DNA of 26,707 nucleotides from Methanomassiliicoccaceae archaeon UBA328 (GTDB taxonomy: Archaea > Thermoplasmatota > Thermoplasmata > Methanomassiliicoccales > Methanomethylophilaceae): the NCBI GenBank assembly GCA_002506905.1, contig DAYM01000010.1, positions 1 through 26,707 on the forward strand. The letters run 5' to 3'. The notes under the pieces are model-generated. The model was not told the origin of the DNA and did no database searches. It saw only the letters and a list, made by a program, of their open reading frames with translations. Position numbers and translations under genes: made by a program. Below are positions 7,288-15,425 of the stretch, piece after piece; position 1 is the first letter of the stretch; each line of letters starts with the position of its first letter.

Positions 7288-7310
7288 TACTGCCATTTCG
7301 GCAGTATTTT
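7288..7310 (+). terminator. Hairpin with short T-run after the gene remnant
   Basis: TACTGCC-ATTTC-GGCAGTA is a perfect 7-bp stem with a five-base loop followed by TTTTCTT on the plus strand, 34 bases beyond the stop of the remnant. Confidence 0.4.
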
Positions 7311-7330
7311 CTTCATTCGAAAAATAAAGA

Positions 7331-7359
7331 GGTGCGTGCCCTGAAAGGGGCACAGCACC
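7331..7359 (-). terminator. Hairpin after the DEAD-box helicase gene
   Basis: GGTGC-GTGCCC pairs with GGGCAC-A-GCACC (11 bp with one bulged base, six-base loop), two bases from the helicase stop codon; on the minus strand it is followed by CTCTTTATTTTTC. A good intrinsic-like terminator. Confidence 0.5.
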
Positions 7360-7360
7360 G

Positions 7361-8803
7361 TCAGATAAGGTTCACACCGGCGTTGCCGGCCTGTTTTGAA
7401 ACATCGGGAACGAGTTTTCCGGAATCGGAGGTCCTAACCTCTACGAATGAGGCCTTCTTTCCGACGATGATCGAACCGACATCCTTCGCAAGAACTCCTG
7501 TGTTGGTAGTAATGATCTCGAGGATCTTGGATTTGGACATTCCCTTATCGGAACCGATGTCGATCTGCAGGGTCACGGGCTCGGTCTTCACGGGGGCCTT
7601 CTTTGCGGGTTCGGGACGCTTCTTCTTGTTCTCTGCGGGTTTCGCATGAGCCTTCTGGACCGTCTCCTTGACCTTCTGACCTTCGATATACTTGCTGATA
7701 TCCGGGGTCATGAGCTCGATCTTCTTGCCGGTGACCTTCTGGATGTCCTTTATCATGCCCTTCTCGTCGCTCAGGACGAAAGATACTGCCACACCTGTCC
7801 TTCCGGCCCTGCCGACCCTTCCGATGCGGTGTACGTATGTTTCCGGATCATTCGGCATGTCGTAGTTGACGACGTATTCAACATCATCGATATCGAGTCC
7901 CCTTGCCGCCACATCGGTGGCGATGAGGAGATCTATAGAACCGTCCCTGAATGCCCTGATGACCTTCTCCCTCTTTGCCTGGGGAACATCACCGTGCAAA
8001 GCAGCCGCAACGTAACCGTCGTTGATCATCTTCTTGGCGATCTGACTTGCCTTACGTTTGGTGTGGCAGAAAGCGATCGTACGGGGATTTCCCTTGTCGA
8101 GGATGGAACGGAGTATCAGACGTTTCGAATCCTTGTCCGTCATCACATAGTATTGGGAAATGAGATCGAGGACGGGCTCGTCCTTGGAAACGAGGAATTC
8201 CTTGGGATTCTTCATGTGGGATTTGGCCAGTTTGTTGATCTCCGGCGTCATGGTGGCGGAGAACATCAGCATCTGCCTCTTCTCGGGGATCTTCTTCAGG
8301 ATGTAATCCAGATCCCTGATGAATCCCATATCGAGCATACGGTCGGCCTCATCGAGGACGACCACAGAGATCCATGAAAGGTCCAGTACGCCCTGGTCTA
8401 CGAGGTCCTTTATCCTTCCGGGGGTTCCCACGACAATATCCGTACCCTTTTTCAGCCTGGTGATCTGGGGAGTCATACTAACACCGCCGTAGATCACGGT
8501 GCATATGTGGTCGGTGAACTGCGATAACCTGTCGATCTCTTCCGAGACCTGGATGGCCAGTTCCCTGGTGGGTGTGAGAATGAGCGCCGAGGGCGTCTCG
8601 TATCCCGCATCGATCCTGCCGAGAATGATGGAAGTGTAGGCCGCGGTCTTTCCTGTACCGGTCTGTGCCTGTGCAAACAAATCGTGTCCTTCTAGTCCGT
8701 AGGGGACAGAGGCGATCTGAACGGGGGTGGGCTCCGTCCAGCCCATTGATTTCATTGCTTTTATGACGGGCTCGGATATTCCGAGTTCTTTGAAAGTGGT
8801 CAT
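7361..8803 (-). CDS. DEAD-box RNA helicase with DbpA-type RNA-binding domain
   Basis: A 480-residue ATP-dependent RNA helicase of the DeaD/RhlE/CshA kind. All motifs are present: Q motif near 28, AQTGTGKT (45-52), PTREL (78-82), DEAD (151-154), SAT (182-184), ATDVAARGLD (295-304) and HRIGRVGRAG (325-334). A lysine- and proline-rich linker (about 385-408) leads to a C-terminal DbpA-like RNA-recognition fold (409-480; GMSKSKILEII, VGSIIVGKKASFVEV), which in bacterial DbpA binds ribosomal RNA. A role in ribosome assembly or in melting RNA at low temperature is likely from family knowledge. It is preceded by a TATA box about 60 bases upstream and ends at a hairpin. Minus strand, monocistronic. 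Confidence 0.93.
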   Translation of the reverse strand: MTTFKELGISEPVIKAMKSMGWTEPTPVQIASVPYGLEGHDLFAQAQTGTGKTAAYTSIILGRIDAGYETPSALILTPTRELAIQVSEEIDRLSQFTDHICTVIYGGVSMTPQITRLKKGTDIVVGTPGRIKDLVDQGVLDLSWISVVVLDEADRMLDMGFIRDLDYILKKIPEKRQMLMFSATMTPEINKLAKSHMKNPKEFLVSKDEPVLDLISQYYVMTDKDSKRLILRSILDKGNPRTIAFCHTKRKASQIAKKMINDGYVAAALHGDVPQAKREKVIRAFRDGSIDLLIATDVAARGLDIDDVEYVVNYDMPNDPETYVHRIGRVGRAGRTGVAVSFVLSDEKGMIKDIQKVTGKKIELMTPDISKYIEGQKVKETVQKAHAKPAENKKKRPEPAKKAPVKTEPVTLQIDIGSDKGMSKSKILEIITTNTGVLAKDVGSIIVGKKASFVEVRTSDSGKLVPDVSKQAGNAGVNLI

Positions 8804-8863
8804 TTGAATCTAAACCTGGGAATGAATTCACGGGAAACATTCCTGTATGACCGTTGCAACCAT

Positions 8864-8873
8864 CATATATAAA
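8864..8873 (-). promoter_or_regulatory. TATA box of the helicase gene
   Basis: TTTATATATG on the minus strand; transcription would start near 8845, giving a leader of about 40 bases. Confidence 0.5.
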
Positions 8874-8915
8874 CTATGAGTCAAAAAACTGAATGAAATT
8901 AAAAGAAAAGTATGT

Positions 8916-9206
8916 TTAGATGCGCTCGAGCAACTTGAGTCTCGAGAGGATACTCTCTTGGTGCTCCTCTTCGGACCATGAAGGATCCTTCATGTCTGTC
9001 CATATCTTACAGGGGACCATCTTGCAGAGACCGCAGTGGTCCTGCTGCTTCTTTCCCCTGCAGCATGCATAGATGGGACATACACCGTCAGATATCTCGT
9101 CCGTCCAGAATATGCGTCCCTTCTGCACATTGCATCCTCTGCAAGTGACCTGGAACTGATCGCATGCCGAACAGTCGATACCGCAACAACTTATGTTCGC
9201 GTCCAT
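8916..9206 (-). CDS. DUF3795 cysteine-rich protein
   Basis: A 96-residue protein with eleven cysteines, opening with CCGIDCSAC and continuing CRGC, CPIYACCRGK, CGLCKMVPC. This spacing is that of the DUF3795 family, common in methanogens and anaerobic bacteria, thought to bind zinc or an iron-sulfur cluster; no function is established. The C-terminus (EEEHQESILSRLKLLERI) is a helix also seen in the family. No ribosome site precedes the ATG, and an 8-bp palindrome overlaps the place where a leaderless promoter's TATA should be. Confidence 0.85.
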   Translation of the reverse strand: MDANISCCGIDCSACDQFQVTCRGCNVQKGRIFWTDEISDGVCPIYACCRGKKQQDHCGLCKMVPCKIWTDMKDPSWSEEEHQESILSRLKLLERI

Positions 9207-9219
9207 GAAAAGAAAATAG

Positions 9220-9240
9220 ATGTATTCGATATGAATACAT
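9220..9240 (-). promoter_or_regulatory. Palindrome in the DUF3795 promoter, candidate operator
   Basis: ATGTATTC and GAATACAT form a perfect 8-bp inverted repeat with a five-base centre, beginning 14 bases before the start codon. It covers the region where the TATA element of a leaderless gene is expected, so a dimeric repressor bound here would block transcription. No regulator is identified. Confidence 0.4.
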
Positions 9241-9261
9241 TTCTACCGTAATCGGTCCAAA

Positions 9262-9289
9262 ACAAATGAAAGGAGGGTTTTACCCCTCC
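9262..9289 (-). terminator. Hairpin after the thermosome gene
   Basis: GGAGGG and CCCTCC form a 6-bp GC-rich stem with a six-base loop (9272-9289), 15 bases beyond the stop codon; on the minus strand TTTCATTTGTTTTGG follows. Confidence 0.5.
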
Positions 9290-9304
9290 ATGAAAGGTTT
9301 AACT

Positions 9305-10954
9305 TCACATCATGCCGGGAGGCATTCCGCCCATTCCGGGAGGCATGCCGCCGGGTGCTCCTCCGGGCGCTCCCTGCGGGGGTGCGCTCCTGCGGGATGC
9401 GATGACATCATCGATCCTGAGGATCATGTTGGCAACTTCGTTAGCTGCGTTGATGGCCTGTGTCTTCACCCTGAGAGGCTCGACGACATTACACTTGAGC
9501 ATGTCCACTGCTTCTCCGGATTCGAGATCCAGTCCGTAGTATGCTCCGTCCTTCTTCTTGTCGTGGGCGTTCTTCAGCTTGATGATGCTGTCGATGGGGT
9601 CGATACCTGCGTTCTCTGCAAGGGTCCAGGGGATGATCTCCATTGCCTTTGCGAACTTCTCGATAGCGAGCTGCTCCCTGCCGCCGATGGATGAGGCGTA
9701 CTGGATGAGCTTCTGTTCGAGTTCGATCTCGGGTGCACCTGCACCTGCGACGACCTTTCCGTCCTCGATGGTGATACCGACTGTGCGGATAGCATCGTTG
9801 AGGGCTCTCTCGACCTCTTCGAGCACATGCTCTGTTCCGCCGCGTGCGAAGATGGTGATCGCCTTGGGGTTCTTGCATCCGGTGATGAATGCCATTCCGT
9901 CCTCTCCGACGAGTTTCTCTTCTACGCATCCTGCGGTTCCGAGATCTTTCTTTGTGAGTTCCATCGCACCGCCGACAATGTTGGCGCCGGTTGCTTTGGA
10001 GATAGCTTCGAGATCGCTCTGCTTGACTCTTCTGTATCCGAGGATACCGACCTTTGCCATGTAGTGCTGAACGAGCTCATCGACACCTTTCGAGCAGAAG
10101 ACGACGTTTGCGCCTGTTGCTTTGATGTTGTCGACGATCGCTTTCAGTGAGCTCTCTTCCTCTGCGAGGAATGAGGACATCTTCGAAGGATCGGAGATCT
10201 GGATCTGTGCGTCGAACTCGGTCTTCTTGACCTCGAGTGCACACTCGAACAGTGCGATCTTCGCATTCTCGACCTTCTTGGGCATACGGGAGTGCACGCA
10301 CTCCTTGTCAATAACTACACCCTGAACCATGTAGCTGTCGCCGATGACTCCGCCGACCTTCTTCTGGATACGGATGTTCTTGGTGTCGACGACTCCGCCG
10401 TCCTCGACAGATTTGCATGCTTTGACGACAAGGTCTGCGAGTTTGCTCTCTTCCTCTCCGACGGATTTGCCGGTAAGGGAAGTGACTGCGACCTTCTTCA
10501 GGACCTCGTCCTTGGTAGCATCGATCGCGATCGAGTTGAGGATCTCGTTCGCTTTGGTGGCTGCCATGTTGAATCCGTTCGTGATAACAGTGGGGTGGAC
10601 GCTTGCGTCGATGAGTTCCTCGGACTGTTTGAGGAGTTCACCTGCAAGGATGACGGATGTTGTTGTTCCGTCTCCGCACTCCGAATCCTGGGTCTTCGCG
10701 ACCTCTACGACCATTTTTGCCGCAGGGTGCTGAACATCGATCTCTTTGAGGATCGTGACACCGTCATTGGTGATGACAACATCTCCGATGGTGTTGACGA
10801 GCATTTTGTCCATTCCTTTGGGTCCGAGCGTCGACCTTACGGCGTCCGCGACTGCTTTGGCGGCTGCAATGTTGTTGAACTGCGCCTCCTTGTCCTTGGT
10901 TCTCTCGGTGCCCTCTTTGAGCACGATAATAGGCTGATTTGAGTTTCCGTACAT
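9305..10954 (-). CDS. Thermosome subunit (group II chaperonin)
   Basis: A 549-residue subunit of the archaeal double-ring chaperonin that folds cytosolic proteins with ATP. Hallmarks: LGPKGMDKML (43-52), the nucleotide-binding GDGTTT (94-99), a helical apical lid segment around 240-270, and GAGAPEIELEQKL in the C-terminal equatorial domain. The C-terminus is the typical Gly-Met-rich tail (GGMPPGMGGMPPGMM), here with added prolines. The length is normal. Ribosome site GGAGATGG about eight bases before the ATG, and a TATA box at 10998-11008. Only one subunit gene is in the window; others may exist elsewhere. Confidence 0.97.
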   Translation of the reverse strand: MYGNSNQPIIVLKEGTERTKDKEAQFNNIAAAKAVADAVRSTLGPKGMDKMLVNTIGDVVITNDGVTILKEIDVQHPAAKMVVEVAKTQDSECGDGTTTSVILAGELLKQSEELIDASVHPTVITNGFNMAATKANEILNSIAIDATKDEVLKKVAVTSLTGKSVGEEESKLADLVVKACKSVEDGGVVDTKNIRIQKKVGGVIGDSYMVQGVVIDKECVHSRMPKKVENAKIALFECALEVKKTEFDAQIQISDPSKMSSFLAEEESSLKAIVDNIKATGANVVFCSKGVDELVQHYMAKVGILGYRRVKQSDLEAISKATGANIVGGAMELTKKDLGTAGCVEEKLVGEDGMAFITGCKNPKAITIFARGGTEHVLEEVERALNDAIRTVGITIEDGKVVAGAGAPEIELEQKLIQYASSIGGREQLAIEKFAKAMEIIPWTLAENAGIDPIDSIIKLKNAHDKKKDGAYYGLDLESGEAVDMLKCNVVEPLRVKTQAINAANEVANMILRIDDVIASRRSAPPQGAPGGAPGGMPPGMGGMPPGMM

Positions 10955-10997
10955 AGGATTACCATCTCCTAACTGATAATAGGGTAATTTTGTTCTT

Positions 10998-11008
10998 CTA
11001 TATTAATG
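10998..11008 (-). promoter_or_regulatory. TATA box of the thermosome gene
   Basis: On the minus strand CATTAATATAG, about 45-50 bases before the ATG, consistent with a leader of about 20 bases that holds the ribosome site. Confidence 0.5.
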
Positions 11009-11136
11009 TATCTCAAATTGACCCCTAAGGCCGGAACCACCCAGCAAAATAGACGGCCCGATAGACGGGGATCTGCCGTTGCCTATGATGATACTATAAC
11101 AATACTCAATAGATGAAGTTAAACAATTGGCTATTC

Positions 11137-11145
11137 GTTTTAAAG
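11137..11145 (+). promoter_or_regulatory. TATA-like element before the four-helix membrane protein gene
   Basis: GTTTTAAAG about 65 bases before the ATG at 11205; the leader would hold the strong GGAGG at 11191. The rest of the spacer between this gene and the thermosome gene shows nothing further I can name. Confidence 0.35.
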
Positions 11146-11204
11146 AGCATGCTCAAATACTAAGAATACAATTTCTCATCCACCTCTAATGGAGGGATGT
11201 TACA

Positions 11205-11702
11205 ATGGATGAAATTGCAAATAAAAAAGTAGGACCGGTCTCGGTCATTCAGCTCATCGCCATTATCGGCGGTATCATCGGTGTTGTCGCACTGTTCCTT
11301 ACATGGTACACATTGGACGTTGTGTTGATATCTGAAAGTTATACTGGACTTGACTTCATAACAAATGAAGATTGGTCCAATGCTGACTTCCACAAATACA
11401 TGCCTGTACTGGCAATGGTAATGGCACTCCTCGGACTTATTGTCTCGATCATGCCTATGGTGAAACCCGGACTCATTAAGAGCTCAGCAGCACTTCTGAT
11501 CATCTTCGGTATTCTCGGTGTCGTATTCTCGGTCCTGTTCTACACTTGGACCATCGAGTCTTTTACAATACCCGGCATAACGATCGCATTTAGTGTATCT
11601 GACGGCGCAGGAATTGGTATCTGGCTCTCAATTGTCGGAAACGCACTTGTTCTGCTCTGCGGCCTTGTCGACGTCTTCATGTCGAAAAAGGTCACTGCCT
11701 GA
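11205..11702 (+). CDS. Four-helix membrane protein, unknown function
   Basis: A 165-residue protein with four hydrophobic segments (about 13-35, 67-86, 92-115 and 133-158). The first extracellular loop (residues 36-66) is acidic and aromatic (GLDFITNEDWSNADFHKY), while the ends are short and basic (MDEIANKKV, MSKKVTA), so both termini are probably cytosolic. This is the general plan of small tetraspan proteins that are abundant in this group of archaea. I do not recognise a named family and assign no function. The ribosome site GGAGGGATG precedes the ATG at good spacing, and a UUCG-capped terminator follows. Confidence 0.75.
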   Translation: MDEIANKKVGPVSVIQLIAIIGGIIGVVALFLTWYTLDVVLISESYTGLDFITNEDWSNADFHKYMPVLAMVMALLGLIVSIMPMVKPGLIKSSAALLIIFGILGVVFSVLFYTWTIESFTIPGITIAFSVSDGAGIGIWLSIVGNALVLLCGLVDVFMSKKVTA

Positions 11703-11716
11703 ATCAAACATTAAAT

Positions 11717-11758
11717 CCGTCGGACCTTCGGGTCCGGCGGCAAACCGTTTATTCCTTT
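11717..11758 (+). terminator. UUCG-capped hairpin terminator
   Basis: CCGTCGGACC-TTCG-GGTCCGGCGG forms a 10-bp stem with one G-U pair and the very stable UUCG tetraloop, 14 bases after the stop codon of the four-helix protein, followed by the T-rich CGTTTATTCCTTTT. Confidence 0.55.
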
Positions 11759-11827
11759 TGAACCGATTTAAAATCCCCTGATTCTGTAATCAATAACAAA
11801 TATTACTACCCAGAGGAGCGAAACACT

Positions 11828-11835
11828 CATATACT
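11828..11835 (+). promoter_or_regulatory. TATA-like element before the zinc-ribbon gene
   Basis: CATATACT centred about 25 bases before the ATG at 11857, as expected for a leaderless gene; this argues against the in-frame GTG at 11839. Confidence 0.4.
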
Positions 11836-11856
11836 GCCGTGTTCAATAATGAATTG

Positions 11857-12516
11857 ATGACAGTCATTGTTACCAAATGCCCCAAATGCGGGGGACAGAT
11901 CAAACTGAGGGAACAGTGGGAGGAAGGTTTCTGCATCTACTGCGGTTCCAAGGTAAAGAACGATCTAGCTGTCATCAAATACGACGATTCGCACTGCGAA
12001 ACGAACGACGATACCGTCGATACTCTTTTAAACAGACTCTGCGAGAAGCTCTCAGCCGAGAATATCAGAGGATGTCTCGACATCCAGAGGGTCAAGACAT
12101 CCGTTCAGTCGCACTTTACGGATTACGGAAACAGGATCCGCAGGTCCAAGAACAAATACGCAAAGAAAATGAACGACTACTGCCACCGCGTAGGCACCCT
12201 TACTTACGAGACGACCAAGAACAATTGGGAAGAGCTCAAGGATGCCGTATCGGAAATGAACGAGGGTTGCGCTTTATGCATGGCATACGACGAATTCTCG
12301 GATGCGTTCCTGAAAAGCGTGGAGAAACTGTCATCCGTGCTCAGTCTGAAATGGGAAACCTCCAGGTTCAAGAGGCGCAACGCACCGAACGTGGACATGA
12401 AAGAGCTTTCCGAGATGCGCAGCAGGACCGACGCGGTCAAGGCTTGGCTCAAGCGCCGTCAGGAAGAGGGTCAGAATGCCCTTTCCACATCGATGCCCGA
12501 TTCCAACAGGAACTGA
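11857..12516 (+). CDS. Zinc-ribbon protein with helical C-terminal region
   Basis: A 219-residue protein. The N-terminus has a treble CPKCG...CIYCGS zinc ribbon (Cys8, Cys11, Cys26, Cys29), after which the chain is highly charged and predicted helical, rich in Lys, Arg and Glu, with SKNKYAKKMNDYCHRVG and a late basic stretch (RFKRRNAPN). There is no membrane segment. Such proteins often serve as adaptors or are of unknown role; I do not recognise the family beyond the zinc ribbon. The start is placed at 11857 from promoter spacing; no ribosome site is seen. The 3' end overlaps the convergent radical SAM gene by 46 bases. Confidence 0.68.
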   Translation: MTVIVTKCPKCGGQIKLREQWEEGFCIYCGSKVKNDLAVIKYDDSHCETNDDTVDTLLNRLCEKLSAENIRGCLDIQRVKTSVQSHFTDYGNRIRRSKNKYAKKMNDYCHRVGTLTYETTKNNWEELKDAVSEMNEGCALCMAYDEFSDAFLKSVEKLSSVLSLKWETSRFKRRNAPNVDMKELSEMRSRTDAVKAWLKRRQEEGQNALSTSMPDSNRN

Positions 12517-13247
12517 GAGATCTTCTTCTCTGCTTCCGTCGAACCTTTGATCCCCATTCTGTCCAGACGTTCCGATAATTTCGGTCTCAGATTGAGGGAA
12601 TCTATCACGGCGCGTTTCACACCGGTGGATATGATAGCGTCTGCGAATTCCCTCTCGTTGCCTTCAAGATGGTCCAACACCGGACCTATGAGCGCATAAC
12701 AGTCGATACCCTCGTTGACAAGTTTGCTCAGGGTATCGAGACGGGCCTTCGGCATCGGAGCACCCGGTTCGGTCATCTTCGATCTATTCTCGTCGAGACC
12801 GGTTATGGTGACCCCCACCTGTCCTTTCATCTTCGAGATGAGATCCACATCCCTGAGAATGAGATCCGATTTGGTATGAATGTGAATGCCCATGTCCGAA
12901 CGTCCGATGACCTCCAGACAGCTGCGGGTGAGACAGAATCTCTTCTCCGCATACTGATAGGGGTCGGTGACTGTACCTATTCCTATAACTCCCGACAGAG
13001 AGGTTATCTCCCTCGACAATCTGGAAGCTATGTTCGATCTGACGCTTACGATACGCCAGCCTCTCCACTCGGAGTGGGTGACCTCCGGCGCGTAGCAGTA
13101 GACGCATCCGTGCTCGCATCCCCCATAGGGATTCAGGGCGTAATCGATGCCCGGAAGACCGGAAGGAGAGAGTGCGCGGCGGCATTCTGTGATCTTGTAG
13201 ATGCCGTCCCACTGTTCCCTGTTCTCGAATTCTATGAGATCAGTAAT
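12471..13247 (-). CDS. SplB-like radical SAM protein, no canonical start codon
   Basis: A radical SAM enzyme of the spore photoproduct lyase-like group (COG1533, Rv2578c-like). The segment SPSGLPGIDYALNPYGGCEH and the cluster motif CEHGCVYCYAP (CxxxCxxC, binding the 4Fe-4S cluster with SAM) are clear. The first in-frame ATG/GTG/TTG is a TTG at 13019, which would remove the cluster motif, so translation must begin upstream. Between the preceding in-frame stop and the motif there is only ATT (13247) or ATA (13235). A strong AAAGGAGG lies ten bases before the ATT. The start overlaps the end of nreA by eight bases, indicating coupled expression. Substrate unknown. About 258 residues from the ATT; homologues are commonly somewhat longer. 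Confidence 0.8.
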   Translation of the reverse strand: MTDLIEFENREQWDGIYKITECRRALSPSGLPGIDYALNPYGGCEHGCVYCYAPEVTHSEWRGWRIVSVRSNIASRLSREITSLSGVIGIGTVTDPYQYAEKRFCLTRSCLEVIGRSDMGIHIHTKSDLILRDVDLISKMKGQVGVTITGLDENRSKMTEPGAPMPKARLDTLSKLVNEGIDCYALIGPVLDHLEGNEREFADAIISTGVKRAVIDSLNLRPKLSERLDRMGIKGSTEAEKKISQFLLESGIDVERAF

Positions 13248-14517
13248 AGTCCTCGATCCTCCTTTGTGTCATATAATCGCGGAGGACACCGGAATTCGCT
13301 ATCCATGTATCCCTCTTGAGGTCCATCTTCGATTCTACGAAGTCCAGAGCCGTATTGAGATTCTCGAAATGCAGAGGCTGCGTCTGAGACAGGGCGGCCC
13401 TGACATTCTCCCTGACATTCCACACGCCTACGGGCATCACATAACCGGGGTGGGCCTCTCTCATGACCACGGCGCCTGCCGTGCGTCCTTCCTTGATAAG
13501 AAGCTCGTTAACGGCCATTCTGGAAGCGTAATAGCATCCTCCGATGTGCGCATATTCCGTACGTCCGTCGAAGAACTCGCAATCGGAGATGATATCGATC
13601 TTGTTCGATACGGGGTTCCATGTGGTGTTCGGATACCATGCCTCGATCAGTTCGAACCTCCATGTGGTCGGCATCAGGAGGATCGCCCATCTGTTGTCGA
13701 GCTGCTCCCAATAGTATATTCTGAAATCGTCGATGGTATCGCAGAACTTTGTGGTCTTGAGAAGGTCCTTTCCGATCATATCGTCGACGGCGGTTATGCT
13801 CCATCTGGTGGGAACGAAACGTCTGTTCTTTGCGATGCCCATGGTACCGACGGAGAACGCCTTTTGGATCTCCGAGATGAGAGTTCCGTTCCTGTACGCG
13901 GTGATGACCGCGTCTGCGGCCTTTTGGTCGGTGTCGTAGAATGATCTCTCCAGATTCCTCTCGAATCTTCCGTTGCCTTTGGTCATCGCATCCATACGTG
14001 CGGACGGGCCGAACGGCTGGACCTCGTCGTCCATGATTATCCTGCCTGTGGGCCTCTGCCTAAAATTCGCCTCCACCTCGACAGGTCTTTCGGTAAGGGC
14101 AAGTTCCTGTACGTCATCGACTATCCTTCCCGATTTGGCGAAATCCTTGGCATCGATACGGTATTTTCCGCGTACGAGTCTGAACCTCATGTCGACGATA
14201 TCGTCGATGGACTTTCCCATCCATCTCTCGGGAGTGTCCATTATGGAAGTATCCCCGAAATCGGGAGGAAGGAGCGGTCCGATATCCACCTTCGGATAAC
14301 CGTACCTTCCCACGAATACCGCGGGAGGGCTGCAACCGGCCAGGTCCTTCATGCTTATCAGTGGCATGGTCTTCTGCTGAGAATAGAACTTGATCATCAG
14401 GGGGCATCTGTCCTTGCCGCACAGTTTCTTGGTCCCTCTGCAAACTGAACACAATCCGGTCTGAGAGGGTGCACCGTTCTGCACCGCGATCTGATCGAAA
14501 AAGTTCGTTTGGACCAT
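13240..14517 (-). CDS. nreA: DNA repair protein NreA with C-terminal PIP box
   Basis: A 425-residue member of the archaeal Nre family (DUF650/DUF651). The N-terminus has the zinc-binding arrangement GLCSVCRGTKKLCGKDRCP, followed by conserved segments such as AVFVGRYGYPKVDIGPLLPP and WSITAVDDMIGK. The last eight residues, QRRIEDYY, match the PCNA-interacting PIP box (QxxhxxaA type), a known feature of NreA that links it to DNA repair with PCNA, studied in Haloferax. The frame is open to a TTG at 14544, but the ATG at 14517 follows a TATA-like element by about 28 bases and gives the usual N-terminus (MVQTNFFDQ). The downstream radical SAM gene is coupled to it. Confidence 0.9.
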   Translation of the reverse strand: MVQTNFFDQIAVQNGAPSQTGLCSVCRGTKKLCGKDRCPLMIKFYSQQKTMPLISMKDLAGCSPPAVFVGRYGYPKVDIGPLLPPDFGDTSIMDTPERWMGKSIDDIVDMRFRLVRGKYRIDAKDFAKSGRIVDDVQELALTERPVEVEANFRQRPTGRIIMDDEVQPFGPSARMDAMTKGNGRFERNLERSFYDTDQKAADAVITAYRNGTLISEIQKAFSVGTMGIAKNRRFVPTRWSITAVDDMIGKDLLKTTKFCDTIDDFRIYYWEQLDNRWAILLMPTTWRFELIEAWYPNTTWNPVSNKIDIISDCEFFDGRTEYAHIGGCYYASRMAVNELLIKEGRTAGAVVMREAHPGYVMPVGVWNVRENVRAALSQTQPLHFENLNTALDFVESKMDLKRDTWIANSGVLRDYMTQRRIEDYY

Positions 14518-14540
14518 TATATTCCGTAAGTATACGACAC

Positions 14541-14550
14541 TCAAATATCT
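14541..14550 (-). promoter_or_regulatory. TATA-like element of nreA
   Basis: AGATATTTGA on the minus strand, about 28 bases before the ATG at 14517, fitting a leaderless or very short-leader transcript. Confidence 0.4.
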
Positions 14551-14584
14551 GCCGAATCGCTGTTCGGCGGATCGGACGATACTT

Positions 14585-15275
14585 CAGGGTCCAAAGAGCG
14601 TACAGAGGCGATTTCAAAGGAGATCCGAGAGACAACGGGTTTGCAGTGGTCGATACAGCCGTTTCCGGATGGTATTTTTCCATGTATGCACGAAGACTTC
14701 CATATTTGCCGTCTTTATCCGAATGAACTTCAAAGGGAACGATCTGCGACCTGTACTGACAGACAAAATCAACTTCCGATTTGGCACCTCTCCAATAACA
14801 GATCTCTGTTGCTCCGGTACTGATGAGCTCATTCAAAACATAATTCTCTGCCATTGCGTCTTTTTGAAGTCTGTAGTTATCGGCAGGATATCTTATCTCT
14901 TCCCAAGGACCATCGGCCTTAACTTCAGCAGGGTCACCTTTCCGACAGGAAATGAATCGTCCTCGCTTAACGCTACACCTAACAAAGAACCTGCAACGAT
15001 GATGGCCAGATCGGGCATGTCCTGATTGAAGTATTTCAGAGATGTTATCGCACGTCTAGATTTCTGGATCTCATCGAGAACAAGAACGGTCTGACCGGGG
15101 ACGATCGGTTTTCCTCTCAGCGAACCCAATTCGTTAAGGATACGGCGGGGATCGAGATCGTTTTCAAACACCAAATATAACCTGCTGTCTTTCTCAAGAT
15201 CGAAAAATGCGACGTCATCGAAATTCGCGTTCACGAATTCCTTTATCAAATAGGTCTTTCCGCAACTATAAATGC
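14585..15275 (-). pseudogene. Decayed AAA ATPase (AAA_14 / DUF4143 family)
   Basis: Two out-of-frame pieces on the minus strand together resemble a COG1373-type archaeal ATPase. The first (15275 to 14893) starts inside the P-loop (SCGKTYLIKEF; the leading glycine part is gone), contains the Walker B segment VLVLDEIQKS and ends in a premature stop. The second (from about 14900 to 14585) carries the C-terminal DUF4143 end: MAENYVLNEL, CYWRGAKSEVDFV and PFEVHSDKDGK, finishing SPLYALW. Roughly 200 residues between them are missing. The 5' end, a central segment and the frame are therefore all lost. In intact relatives these proteins are about 400-450 residues. Downstream the frame runs on into nreA, so the original stop is also lost. 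Confidence 0.75.
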
Positions 15276-15425
15276 AACAAAATCACATTTTTAGGTTACT
15301 GAAAAATGTAAAAATCTACTTTTTTTGGTAACCGAAATTCGTATAAAATCTGACGGCCCGTATCAATAACGATCGATGGTAAGAACGATGATCGAGAACA
15401 ATCACAGACAATGAAGAGAAGGTTC

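Noticed and set aside
7098..7358. Minus-strand 86-residue frame downstream of the helicase
   Set aside because: It reads through the helicase terminator hairpin and antisense to the gene remnant, and has no promoter, ribosome site or recognisable domain.
14114..14584. C-terminal half of the 246-residue minus-strand frame
   Set aside because: Beyond PLYALW it is out-of-frame reading of nreA, with Arg-rich shadow composition; only the first 90 residues belong to the ATPase remnant.
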